37,323 nucleotides of DNA from Labilithrix sp. (lineage in GTDB: Bacteria > Myxococcota_A > Polyangia > Polyangiales > Polyangiaceae). Within the stretch, counting starts at the first letter, position 1, and each line of letters opens with the position of its first letter. Positions 25,443-35,160 of this stretch are shown one piece after another. The notes beneath the pieces are model-generated. The model ran no database searches and had not been told where the DNA came from. It worked only from the letters and a program-made list of their open reading frames with translations. The position numbers and the translations under genes were made by a program. The stretch covers positions 1-37,323 of the forward strand of contig JAQBQJ010000193.1 in the NCBI GenBank assembly GCA_028287065.1, read 5' to 3'.

Positions 25443-27632
25443 ATGCATCGTGGCGAGCTGCTGGCGCCCGACCTTCCGGACGAGGCGGATCCGCCCGACT
25501 CGTTCGAGGAGCTGCAGCCCGTCGCCTCGCACGAGCGGCCGGTAGCGACGTCGAGCCGCTCCCGCGCGTCCCGCGTCGACGAGGTCCTCGGCCCCGAATC
25601 CCCGCTGGCCCGCCGGCTCCCCGGCTACGAGCATCGCCACGGCCAGCTCGCGATGGCTCATGCGGTCCATGAGGCCCTCGCGAACGAGGGGCACCTCTTC
25701 GTCGAGGCCGGGACCGGCACCGGAAAGACGCTCGCCTACCTCGTCCCCGCGATCCTGAGCGGCCGGAAGGTCGTGGTCTCGACCGCCACGCACGCGCTCC
25801 AGGAGCAGATCTTCACGAAGGATCTGCCGCTCGTCCGCTCCGTCCTCGCCGAGCACGGGGTGACGTTCAAGGCCGCCCTCATGAAGGGCTTGTCGAACTA
25901 CCTATGCAAGCGCCGCCTGTCCGAGCGCCTCCGCAGCGGCGAGCTCGTCTCCGCCGATCTCGCGCGCATCGAGAGGTGGTCGCAGACCTCGATCGACGGC
26001 GACCGCGCCGAGCTCACCGACCTCGAAGAGGGCGCCCACGCCTGGCGCGACGTCCACTCCAGCACCGAGACCCGAATCGGTGCAGGATGCACGTTCTACG
26101 ACGAGTGCTTCGTCACGCGCATGCGCCGCGAGGCCGACCAGGCGCAGGTGGTGGTCGTGAACCATCATCTCTTCTTCGCCGACCTCGCGCTCCGCACCGG
26201 CAAGGCCGGCGGTTTCGGCGGTGCGATCCCGAACTACGACGCCGTCATCTTCGACGAGGCGCATCAGATCGAGAGCGTCGCCACCGACTTCTTCGGCGTG
26301 CGCATCTCGAGCGCTCGTCTCGACTCGCTCGTGCGCGATGCGCGTCGCGGCGTCGTCGCCGCGAAGGTGCTCGATGCGACGTCGATGAGCCTCGTCGATA
26401 ACGTCGAGGACGCCGGCCAGCTCTTCTTCCGCGCGTGGCAGGGCGCGGGCGGCTCCGCGCCGCCGTCCTCGCGACGTCCGTACGCCGGTCGCGGCGGGAT
26501 CGAGGAGAGCCGGCGCATGCTCGCCGCGGGCGACTGGACCGACGCCCGCATCGAGGCGCTCGGTCGTCTCGATGCCGCGCTCGAGGCGCTGCTCGCGTTC
26601 GCGACCGCGAACGATCGCGAGGACGCCGTGTTGGTCCTCGCGCGCCGCGCCGCGGATCTGCGCGCCGATCTCGCGCGCATCCACGCCACCAACCAGAAGG
26701 AAGATCGCCACTGGGAAGAGGACGACCCCGTCGCCGGCGCGCTCGCGAAGGCCGCCGAGGGCTTCAAGAGCGGCGTCGTCTGGATCGAGCAGCGCGAGCG
26801 GAACGTATCGCTCGGCGCGAGCCCCGTCGATCTCGGACCCGTGCTCCGCGAGAAGCTCTTCGATCGTGTGCCGAGCGTCGTGTGCACGAGCGCCACGCTC
26901 GCGACGGCGACCTCGGTCGGACCGAGCTTCCACTTCGCGCGCAGCCGTCTCGGCGCCAAGCCCGACACCGTCGAGCTCGTCGTACCGTCACCGTTCGACT
27001 TCGAGAGGCGCGCTGCGCTCTACGTCGCCGAGGATCTCCCGGAGCCCACCGAGTACGGCTTCGAGGGCGCATGCGCCGATCGCGTCGCAGACCTCGTGGC
27101 GATCACCGGCGGCGGCGCGTTCGTGCTGTGCACCTCGAACCGCGCCATGCGCGCGATCCGCGACGCGCTCCACGGTCGGGTGCCCGGGCTCTTGCTCGTG
27201 CAGGGCGAGGCGCCGAAGCACGTCCTGCTCGATCGCTTCCGCACGTCCGGCAGCGCGGTCCTCGTCGCGACCATGAGCTTCTGGGAAGGCGTCGACGTGC
27301 CGGGCAGCGCGCTCCGACTCGTCATCCTCGACAAGATCCCCTTCGCGGTGCCGAGCGATCCGGTCGTCGCCGCTCGATGCACGCGCATCGAAGCCGAAGG
27401 CGGCAATCCGTTCACGCAGTACTCGGTCCCGAGCGCCGCGATCACGCTGAAGCAGGGCTTCGGACGCCTGATCCGCACGAAGAAGGACGCGGGCATCGTC
27501 GCGCTGCTCGACAAGCGCGCGGTGCGAAAGGGCTACGGCAAGTCCCTGCTCGCGAGCCTCCCGCCGGCCCAGCGCGTTCGCACGCTCGACGACGTGCGCG
27601 AGTTCTGGTGGAGCATCGACCACGAGAGCTAG
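25443..27632 (+). CDS. DinG/Rad3-family ATP-dependent DNA helicase
   Basis: A 729-residue superfamily 2 helicase of the XPD/DinG group. Visible motifs: Walker A EAGTGTGKT (88-96, Lys95), motif Ia STATHALQEQ, DEAH box 271-274 (VIFDEAHQIE), NHHLFFADLAL (240-250), MSFWEGVDVPG in the second domain, and motif VI QGFGRLIR at 671-678. The iron-sulfur region shows C155, C216 and C222; at the place where a fourth Cys is usual the residue seems to be Arg211. DinG-type enzymes unwind DNA 5'-3', resolving R-loops and replication blocks. The ATG at 25443 is 81 bp from the divergent TPR gene start. A small lipoprotein gene starts 10 nt downstream. It could be DinG or YoaA-like; sequence alone here does not separate them. 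Confidence 0.93.
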   Translation: MHRGELLAPDLPDEADPPDSFEELQPVASHERPVATSSRSRASRVDEVLGPESPLARRLPGYEHRHGQLAMAHAVHEALANEGHLFVEAGTGTGKTLAYLVPAILSGRKVVVSTATHALQEQIFTKDLPLVRSVLAEHGVTFKAALMKGLSNYLCKRRLSERLRSGELVSADLARIERWSQTSIDGDRAELTDLEEGAHAWRDVHSSTETRIGAGCTFYDECFVTRMRREADQAQVVVVNHHLFFADLALRTGKAGGFGGAIPNYDAVIFDEAHQIESVATDFFGVRISSARLDSLVRDARRGVVAAKVLDATSMSLVDNVEDAGQLFFRAWQGAGGSAPPSSRRPYAGRGGIEESRRMLAAGDWTDARIEALGRLDAALEALLAFATANDREDAVLVLARRAADLRADLARIHATNQKEDRHWEEDDPVAGALAKAAEGFKSGVVWIEQRERNVSLGASPVDLGPVLREKLFDRVPSVVCTSATLATATSVGPSFHFARSRLGAKPDTVELVVPSPFDFERRAALYVAEDLPEPTEYGFEGACADRVADLVAITGGGAFVLCTSNRAMRAIRDALHGRVPGLLLVQGEAPKHVLLDRFRTSGSAVLVATMSFWEGVDVPGSALRLVILDKIPFAVPSDPVVAARCTRIEAEGGNPFTQYSVPSAAITLKQGFGRLIRTKKDAGIVALLDKRAVRKGYGKSLLASLPPAQRVRTLDDVREFWWSIDHES

Positions 27633-27641
27633 ACTCGACGG

Positions 27642-28070
27642 ATGAACGTCCGCATCGCGGCGCTGCTCGTGCTCGTCGCGTCCGCGTGCAGCACCGGAAA
27701 CGGGAGCGGCTCGTCGATCGACGCGCCCGCGTGCGGCGAGCCCGGCACCGTCGTCCTCGACGGGACGCTCGACGGCAAGTCCGTGCAGCAGAGCGTCAGG
27801 ACCGGCTCGTACATCCTCAACCAGCTCGCCGATCCGAAGGAGCTCACCGTCGGCTTCGACGGCGGCGGCAGCGTGAAGCTCGAATGGGCGCAGCTCGTCG
27901 CGAACGGAGGCACGACCACGGTCTCCCGCGGCGTCCTGCGGCTGCCGGGCGAAGCAGCGGATCGCACCGCCGACTCGGGCGTCCTCTTCAAGGGCACGGA
28001 CGACACGCAGGCGTCACTGACGTTCGCCGGCGGCAGGGTCGGAATGTGCATCAAGAGCAACGCGAGGTGA
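27642..28070 (+). CDS. Small lipoprotein, unknown function
   Basis: A 142-residue protein with a signal sequence and lipobox ASAC (Cys16), then a short Ser/Gly linker. The mature domain is beta-rich (GTVVLDGTLDGKSVQQSV; ASLTFAGGRVGMCIKS) and has two cysteines (C31 and one near the C-terminus) that may pair. It follows the helicase gene by 9 nt and precedes eno by 51 nt, on the same strand. No family recognised. Outer-membrane or periplasmic location is inferred from the lipobox. Confidence 0.83.
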   Translation: MNVRIAALLVLVASACSTGNGSGSSIDAPACGEPGTVVLDGTLDGKSVQQSVRTGSYILNQLADPKELTVGFDGGGSVKLEWAQLVANGGTTTVSRGVLRLPGEAADRTADSGVLFKGTDDTQASLTFAGGRVGMCIKSNAR

Positions 28071-29399
<1,329 letters not shown>

Positions 29400-29412
29400 A
29401 ACGGTGGAATTT

Positions 29413-29444
29413 CGCCCCTTCCGTATCAGGTACGGAAGGGGGCG
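29413..29444 (+). terminator. Strong hairpin after eno, possible terminator
   Basis: CGCCCCTTCCGTA (29413-29425) pairs with TACGGAAGGGGGCG (29431-29444) around a 5-nt loop, with one bulged G. It begins 13 nt after the eno stop. There is no T run after it, so factor-independent termination is doubtful; it may protect the mRNA 3' end or act with another signal. Confidence 0.5.
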
Positions 29445-29511
29445 ATGACGAAATGGCCCACAGAGCGAAGGGTCGTGTAGTCTCCATGGCTGGCGCTCGG
29501 TCGCCTTCTGG

Positions 29512-32355
29512 ATGAAACCGATCGAGGAGCTTCTGAAGAACCTCGGGAGAGCCGAGGTGCTCGAGTTCGGGCTCGTGACCAATCGGTTGCCGAGCGTCAA
29601 CATCGGGGGAAAGTTCGAGCCCGTCGACGACGAGGCTCCGACGACGGATGTCCTCCTGCAGATGCTCGTGACGATGGGCGGCAGCCGCTACGTCGAGCAG
29701 CTCAGCGAGAGGCCCGTGCAGTGGACGACGCGCCTCGACGGCGTCGGGGTGATCGCGGTCGCCGCCATCATGCGCAAGGACATCGTCCAGGCGAGGTTCA
29801 CGGTCGCGCGTCGCGACGCGACGCTCGGCAAGTCGCTCGCGCCTCCCGCGCCGGGGGGACAGGCAACGCCGGCAGGGCCGGCAACGCCGGCAGCGGCCGC
29901 GCCCGCGAAGGACGCGCCGGCACCGGCGGCAGCGCCTTCCCCGACGGGCGTCGCAGCGACGACGACCGCGGCGGCGGCGGCTGCCGTCGTCGCGCAGCAG
30001 TCGCGTCCGGCCGACTTCCGTCGCACGCAGCAAGGGACCGGCGGTCCGCAGCCGAGCCAGCCGTCGCCGCAAGTCGCGCCCGCAGGCGCAGGAGCGGCTG
30101 GAGCTTCCGGACCATCGAAGCCGGCCGCCGCGAGCTCCGGAGCTCAGCCCGTCGCGCAGGCGGCGCAGTCGTCGGCGGTTCAGAAGGCCGCGGCTCCGGC
30201 GACCGCCGCACCGGCGACCGCCGCTCCGGCACAGGCGCAAGCAAAGCCCGCCACACCGTCTGCGGCGGGGTCTCCGGCGGGCGGTGTCGCGCCCGGTGCA
30301 TCCGTTCCGCCGGGCGCGCCCGCGCAAGGACCGCTCGCCGGCGCCGTGCCTCCGCCGGACGACTGGGACGACGACGACGAGCCGACGGTGCAGACGCTGT
30401 CGCCTCCCGTCGCTCCGCCGCCGCACCAGCTCGCGGCGCAGCAGGCAGCGGCCGCTGCAGCCGCCGCCGCTGCAGCCGCCGCCGCTGCAGCCGCGGCGGA
30501 GCAGCAGGAGCAGCAGGCGCAAGCGCCGGGTGAAGAGCCGAAGCCCAAGCCCGCACGCAAGCCCGGCGAGGTCGCGCCGATCCCGCCTGCCGACGAGCGC
30601 AAGGCCGAAGCGGATCGCAAGGTCGCCGAGGAGCAGAAGGCCGCCGAAGAGCGCACCGCGGCGAAGGCCGTCGAGGATCGCAAGGCGGCCGAAGAGCGGG
30701 CCGCCGCCGAACGCAAGGCGGCCGAAGAACGGAAGGCCGCCGAGGATCGCAAGGCCGCCGAAGAGCGCGCCGCGCACGAGCGGAAGGTCGTCGAGGAGCG
30801 CGCGGCCGCCGAGCGCAAGGCCGCCGAGGAGCGCAAAGCCGCCGAGGATCGCAAGGCCGCCGAGCAGCGGAACGTCGCCGAGCGCGTTGCTGCCGAGCGC
30901 GCGGCCGCCGAGCGCGCCGCCGCGGAGAAGCGCAGCGCGATCGAGCGCGCAGCAGCCGAGCGTGCCGTTGCTGCCGAGCGCGCGGCCGCCGAGCGGAAGG
31001 CGGCCGAGCGACCGAAGGTGGAGCGACGCATCTCGACGCCCACGTCCGTCGACGCCGTCGACGTCGAGATCACGACGTCGGATTCGGGCACGCGTCCGGT
31101 CGCAGGCGGGCTCGACATCGAGATCGACAACACCCTCGCGCAGAGCTCGCCCGCGCACGAGGCGCAGCTGAGCCGCGCGACCGCGCAGATCCCGTCGAAC
31201 GCGGTGCCGTCGGCGGTCCCGTCGACCACGCCGTCCGCCGCGAACGTCGAGAAGGAGCGCCCGCGTGCCGACGGCGCGCTCGAGTCGTTCCTCGCGATGG
31301 CGGTCCAGGCGCGCGCGAGCGACATCCACATCGTCGCGGGCCGTCCGCTGCTCCTGCGCGTCGCGACGGATCTCCTTCCGCGCACGCAGCCGGTCCAGCC
31401 CGAGCACGTCGAGCGGATGGCGCGCGAGATCGTCCCCGCACGTCTGCGCGAGACGCTCGAGAACGAAGGCTCGTGCGACTTCGCCGTCGATCACGCGAAG
31501 CACGGACGCTTCCGCGTCAACGTCTCGCGCCAGCGCACCGGCTACAAGCTCTCGATGCGCGTCGTCCCGCGCGACATCCCCACGCCCGCGACGCTCGCGC
31601 TGCCCGAGGCGATCGCCGGCGCGGCGAAGTACTCGCAAGGGCTCGTGCTCATCACCGGGCCCACGGGGCACGGCAAGACGAGCACGCTCGCCGCGATCGT
31701 GGACCTCCTGAACCGCGATACGGCCCGGCACATCCTCACGCTCGAGGACCCGATCGAGTACGTGCACCCCCGCAAGCGCGCGCTCATGACGCAGCGCGAG
31801 ATCTCGACGCACGCGCGATCGTGGCAGTCGGCGATGAAGGCGGCGCTGCGCGAAGATCCCGACGTCATCGTGTTCGGCGAGCTGCGCGATCCCGAGACGG
31901 TCCGCATGGCAATGAACGCCAGCGAGACGGGCCATCTCGTCATCGCGACCATGAACACGCCCAGCGCGGCGAAGACGGTCGACCGCCTGATCGAGATGTT
32001 CCCGCCGAGCGAGCAGGCGCAGATCCGCGCGAGCGTCGCGAACACGCTACGTCTCATCGTCGGGCAGCGCCTCGTGCCGAGCGCCGATCGCACGCGTCTC
32101 CACGCGGCCGTCGAGCTGCTCCCGTCGTCGATTGCACTCTACACGTTGATCCGCGACGCTCGGACGTTCCAGATCCCGAGCCTGCAGCAGCGCGGCCGCG
32201 CGCAGGGCGTCGTGCGTCTCGACGAGTCGCTCGCCGAGCTCGTTCGCTCGCAGAAGGTCACGCTCGAGGTCGCGAAGCAGTTCGCGGAGTCACCGCCGGA
32301 GCTCGAAGCGCACGCCACGCGCAGCGTGCCCTCGATCGCCGCGAGGAAGGCCTAG
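29512..32355 (+). CDS. PilT-like ATPase with long TolA-like N-terminal extension
   Basis: A 947-residue protein. The C-terminal part (about 585-930) is a PilT-type secretion ATPase: SDIHIVAGRP N-domain, Walker A GPTGHGKT (716-723, Lys722), Asp box LEDPIE (744-749), Walker B VIVFGELRD with Glu790. The His box reads GHLVIATMNT (807-816), with Asn815 where PilT has His. The N-terminal ~100 residues (LPSVNIGGKFEPVDD) resemble a second, degenerate PilT N-domain. Between them are an Ala/Pro linker (112-355, with 18 consecutive Ala at 312-329) and a charged helix of repeated KAAEERKAAEDR type (about 360-505), like TolA or a single alpha-helix. PilT proteins power pilus retraction; this one's role is uncertain. 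A second PilT-like gene follows 3 nt downstream. Confidence 0.9.
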   Translation: MKPIEELLKNLGRAEVLEFGLVTNRLPSVNIGGKFEPVDDEAPTTDVLLQMLVTMGGSRYVEQLSERPVQWTTRLDGVGVIAVAAIMRKDIVQARFTVARRDATLGKSLAPPAPGGQATPAGPATPAAAAPAKDAPAPAAAPSPTGVAATTTAAAAAAVVAQQSRPADFRRTQQGTGGPQPSQPSPQVAPAGAGAAGASGPSKPAAASSGAQPVAQAAQSSAVQKAAAPATAAPATAAPAQAQAKPATPSAAGSPAGGVAPGASVPPGAPAQGPLAGAVPPPDDWDDDDEPTVQTLSPPVAPPPHQLAAQQAAAAAAAAAAAAAAAAAAEQQEQQAQAPGEEPKPKPARKPGEVAPIPPADERKAEADRKVAEEQKAAEERTAAKAVEDRKAAEERAAAERKAAEERKAAEDRKAAEERAAHERKVVEERAAAERKAAEERKAAEDRKAAEQRNVAERVAAERAAAERAAAEKRSAIERAAAERAVAAERAAAERKAAERPKVERRISTPTSVDAVDVEITTSDSGTRPVAGGLDIEIDNTLAQSSPAHEAQLSRATAQIPSNAVPSAVPSTTPSAANVEKERPRADGALESFLAMAVQARASDIHIVAGRPLLLRVATDLLPRTQPVQPEHVERMAREIVPARLRETLENEGSCDFAVDHAKHGRFRVNVSRQRTGYKLSMRVVPRDIPTPATLALPEAIAGAAKYSQGLVLITGPTGHGKTSTLAAIVDLLNRDTARHILTLEDPIEYVHPRKRALMTQREISTHARSWQSAMKAALREDPDVIVFGELRDPETVRMAMNASETGHLVIATMNTPSAAKTVDRLIEMFPPSEQAQIRASVANTLRLIVGQRLVPSADRTRLHAAVELLPSSIALYTLIRDARTFQIPSLQQRGRAQGVVRLDESLAELVRSQKVTLEVAKQFAESPPELEAHATRSVPSIAARKA
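30445..30498 (+). repeat. Polyalanine-encoding tract
   Basis: Eighteen Ala codons in a row, largely built from repeats of GCTGCAGCCGCCGCC, within the linker of the PilT-like protein and just before the charged helix. Confidence 0.85.
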
Positions 32356-32358
32356 CCG

Positions 32359-33447
32359 ATGCCGAAGATCGACGGCCTGTTCGACGAAGTCGTGAAGCGC
32401 GGCGGCAGCGACCTCCACCTCGCGGGCGGATATCCGCCGCTCGCGCGCATCCGCGGCGATCTCGTCCCGCTGCGCGAGGCCGTGGTCGACGGCGCCGAGC
32501 TCGAAGAGGTGCTGCTCGAGCTGCTCACGCCGGCGCAGCGTGCACGGCTCCAGGCCGATCTCGATCTCGACTTCGCGCACACGCACAAGACGATGGCGCG
32601 CTTCCGCGCGAACTACTTCAACAAGTCGTCCGGTCTCGCGGCGGTGTTCCGCCTCGTTCCCGGCCGCGTGCTCACGCTCGCGGAGCTGGGCTGCCCCGAG
32701 GTGCTCTGGCGCCTCGCGGATCGACGCTCCGGTCTCGTGCTGGTGACCGGACCCACGGGCTCCGGAAAGTCGACGACGCTCGCGGCGATGGTCGACCACA
32801 TCAACAAGACCCGCGCGTGCCACATCGTCACCATCGAAGACCCGATCGAGTTCGTTCACGAGCCGCTGCGCGCGCAGATCACGCACCGCGAGGTCGGCGT
32901 GCACGCGCCCAGCTTCGTGTCGGCGATACGGAGCGCCGGTCGCGAGAATTCGGACGTCGTGCTCATCTCCGAGCTGCGCACGCCCGAGACGATGAAGCTC
33001 GCGCTCTCGCTCGCGAGCCAGGGCGTCCTCGTCTTCGCGACCGTCCAGACGAACGGCGCGGCGTCGACGATCGACCGCATCGTCGACAGCTTCCCCGCGG
33101 ACGAGCAGCCTCAGGTGCGCGGAATGCTCGCCGAGAGCCTCGTCGGTCTCGTCGCGCAGCAGCTGATCCGAACAGCGGACGGCAAGGGTCGCGTCGCGGT
33201 GCACGAGATCCTCGTCGGCTCGGGGGCGGTCTCCGCGCTCGTCCGCGAGAACAAGACCGCGCAGCTCACCAACGTGATGCAGTCCGGCCAGGCGCAGGGC
33301 ATGCAGACGATGGACATGGCGCTCGAGCGCCTGCTCACGCAGAACCGGATCGGCGCCGAGGACGCGCTCGATCGCGCCGTCGATCGCGAGGGCTTCGCGC
33401 AGGTGATCGCGCGGGTCCGGCCTGATCTCGCGGAAATCCTGGGCTGA
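32359..33447 (+). CDS. PilT-like ATPase with altered Walker B and His box
   Basis: A 362-residue protein of normal PilT length. The N-domain begins SDLHLAGGYPPLARIRGDL (17-35), the Asp box is intact (IEDPIEFVH), and Walker A is canonical: GPTGSGKSTT (131-140, Lys137). Walker B reads VVLISELRTPET (200-211): the usual G-E-M/L-R-D becomes S-E-L-R-T, with the catalytic Glu205 kept. The His box is GVLVFATVQT (222-231), replacing both conserved histidines of GHLVFGTLHT by Val223 and Gln230. GAGGAAGG at 32343-32350 supports the ATG, 3 nt after the previous stop. Related to twitching-motility ATPases; the changes suggest a non-standard or regulatory paralogue, although ATP binding should be retained. 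Its stop is 3 nt from the convergent kinase stop. Confidence 0.92.
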   Translation: MPKIDGLFDEVVKRGGSDLHLAGGYPPLARIRGDLVPLREAVVDGAELEEVLLELLTPAQRARLQADLDLDFAHTHKTMARFRANYFNKSSGLAAVFRLVPGRVLTLAELGCPEVLWRLADRRSGLVLVTGPTGSGKSTTLAAMVDHINKTRACHIVTIEDPIEFVHEPLRAQITHREVGVHAPSFVSAIRSAGRENSDVVLISELRTPETMKLALSLASQGVLVFATVQTNGAASTIDRIVDSFPADEQPQVRGMLAESLVGLVAQQLIRTADGKGRVAVHEILVGSGAVSALVRENKTAQLTNVMQSGQAQGMQTMDMALERLLTQNRIGAEDALDRAVDREGFAQVIARVRPDLAEILG

Positions 33448-33450
33448 TCG

Positions 33451-35160
33451 TCAAAGGCCGAGCTCGACGCGCAGCTTCTCGCGGAGATCTGCGACGTCGG
33501 GGATGGTGAGCCGATCGCTCTCCATGTCGAGCACCATGCCGTAGCGCGTGGCCACGCCGAACATCGCGATCGGCGGCACGCCGAGCTGCGCCTCGAGCTC
33601 GGCGCCGAGCACGGTCCATTTCATCGAGCGACCGCCGTCGTCGTCCGCGTCACCCCACGCGCTCACGATCATGAGCACCTGATTGGCGAGGCGCGCGGGG
33701 CTCGGGCCTGCGGAGTACGTGGCGCGATGCTTCGTGTCGATGTCGCGGAACCGTGCCGCCAGCGACTTGAGCAGCGTGGCGACCCACGGCTTCAAGGCGT
33801 CCATCTCCTGCTCGAGGATCGCCGGCGTGACGACGAGCACGGTGGTCCGTTCGGTCGCCACGACCGTCGCCGTGCGCGGTCCCTCGGTCATGATCGCCAT
33901 CTCGCCGAAGACGGCGCCCGGGCCGATCGAGGTCAGCGTCTCGGTGCCGCTCGGCAAGTCCTTCCGGATGTCGCAGCGTCCGGCGACGATGATGTACGCG
34001 GCGTCGCCTTGCTCGCCTTCGCGGACGATCGTCGCGCCCGCGTCGAACGTCTTGCGCGGGAAATCGCCGCCGCCGCGCATGAAGCGCGAGAGGTCCTCGC
34101 GGAGCGCCGCGACGCTCGGGTACCTGTCGCTCGGGTCCTTCGCCATCGCGCGGAGCACGATGCGTTCGAGCTCGGGCGGCACCGAGCCGTCCTTCGCGAT
34201 CTTGCGCGGGGCCGGGAACGCGCCGGCGACCGCGAGGCTCAACGTCTCCGTGCGGTCGGAGCTCGCGTAGGGCGGGCGCCTCGTGAGGATCTCGTAGAGC
34301 ACCGAGCCGAGGAGGAAGACGTCGCTCCGCACGTCGAGCTTGCCGCGATCGCCGCGCGCCTGCTCGGGGGACATGTAGCAAGGCGTCCCGATGACCGAGT
34401 TGTCCGTGGCGGAGGCCGCCGCAGGCATCGCTCCGCGCGCTGCCTGCGGATCGGCGCCGGACGCGGGCGAGCTCTCGGCAGCGACGAGCCGCGCGATACC
34501 CCAGTCCATCAGGTAGACCTGCCCGAACTCGCCGACCATGACGTTCGGCGGCTTGATGTCGCAATGGAGGACGCCGCGGCTGTGCGCGAAGGCGAGCGCG
34601 TCGCAGACCTTCGTCATCGTGTCGAGCAGCGTGTAGAGCGTTGCGGTGTCGAGCGGGCCGCGCGGGAGCGCGCGGATGATGTCGCCGAGCGTCTGTCCCT
34701 CGACGAGCTTCATCGAGAAGTAGAGCCGGCTCGCGTCGCGTTCGCCGATGTCGTAGACCGGCACGATGTGCGGGTGATCGAGGAGGCCGGTGAGGCGAGC
34801 CTCGCGCAGGAACATCCGCACGGCGCCCTCGCTCGACCGAAGGTGTGGATGCAGCGTCTTGAGCGCGATGCGGCGGTCGAGCGCGCGATCAACCGCGACG
34901 TCGATCGACCCCATGCCGCCGGACGCGGCGCGCGCTTCGATGTGCAGGCGCTCGCTGGGCGTGCGGCGGATCTCGGCGAGGATGTCGTCGATCGTGTACG
35001 AGTCGGGGGCCGCGGTTCCGCTCGGGATCGCGCCGGCCGAGTCCGAGGCGATCGGCACGGTGCCGGGGGCGACGACGATCGTCGCGTCGGGACGTTTGCG
35101 ATCCGGGATGGTCGACGGGAGCGGCTGCGGTTTTTCGCTCTTGTCGGGCGGCCCGTCCAT
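33451..35160 (-). CDS. Ser/Thr kinase fused to cyclic-nucleotide-binding domain
   Basis: A 569-residue protein. The kinase domain (about 70-362) has a glycine loop SGGMGS (80-85), Lys101 in IALK, catalytic loop HCDIKPPN (199-206) with Cys in place of Arg, DWG (219-221) instead of DFG, and SPE at 264-266. A cNMP-binding (Crp-type) domain follows at about 370-480, with GAVFGEMAIMTEGPRTATV (415-433) matching the phosphate-binding cassette. A further ~90-residue C-terminal region is unassigned. No membrane helix. The ATG at 35160 shares one base with the stop of the GMC oxidoreductase gene (TGATG), so the two are co-translated. The non-RD loop with DWG recurs in a myxobacterial/planctomycete kinase subgroup. 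cNMP control of kinase activity is inferred from the fusion. Confidence 0.93.
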   Translation of the reverse strand: MDGPPDKSEKPQPLPSTIPDRKRPDATIVVAPGTVPIASDSAGAIPSGTAAPDSYTIDDILAEIRRTPSERLHIEARAASGGMGSIDVAVDRALDRRIALKTLHPHLRSSEGAVRMFLREARLTGLLDHPHIVPVYDIGERDASRLYFSMKLVEGQTLGDIIRALPRGPLDTATLYTLLDTMTKVCDALAFAHSRGVLHCDIKPPNVMVGEFGQVYLMDWGIARLVAAESSPASGADPQAARGAMPAAASATDNSVIGTPCYMSPEQARGDRGKLDVRSDVFLLGSVLYEILTRRPPYASSDRTETLSLAVAGAFPAPRKIAKDGSVPPELERIVLRAMAKDPSDRYPSVAALREDLSRFMRGGGDFPRKTFDAGATIVREGEQGDAAYIIVAGRCDIRKDLPSGTETLTSIGPGAVFGEMAIMTEGPRTATVVATERTTVLVVTPAILEQEMDALKPWVATLLKSLAARFRDIDTKHRATYSAGPSPARLANQVLMIVSAWGDADDDGGRSMKWTVLGAELEAQLGVPPIAMFGVATRYGMVLDMESDRLTIPDVADLREKLRVELGL

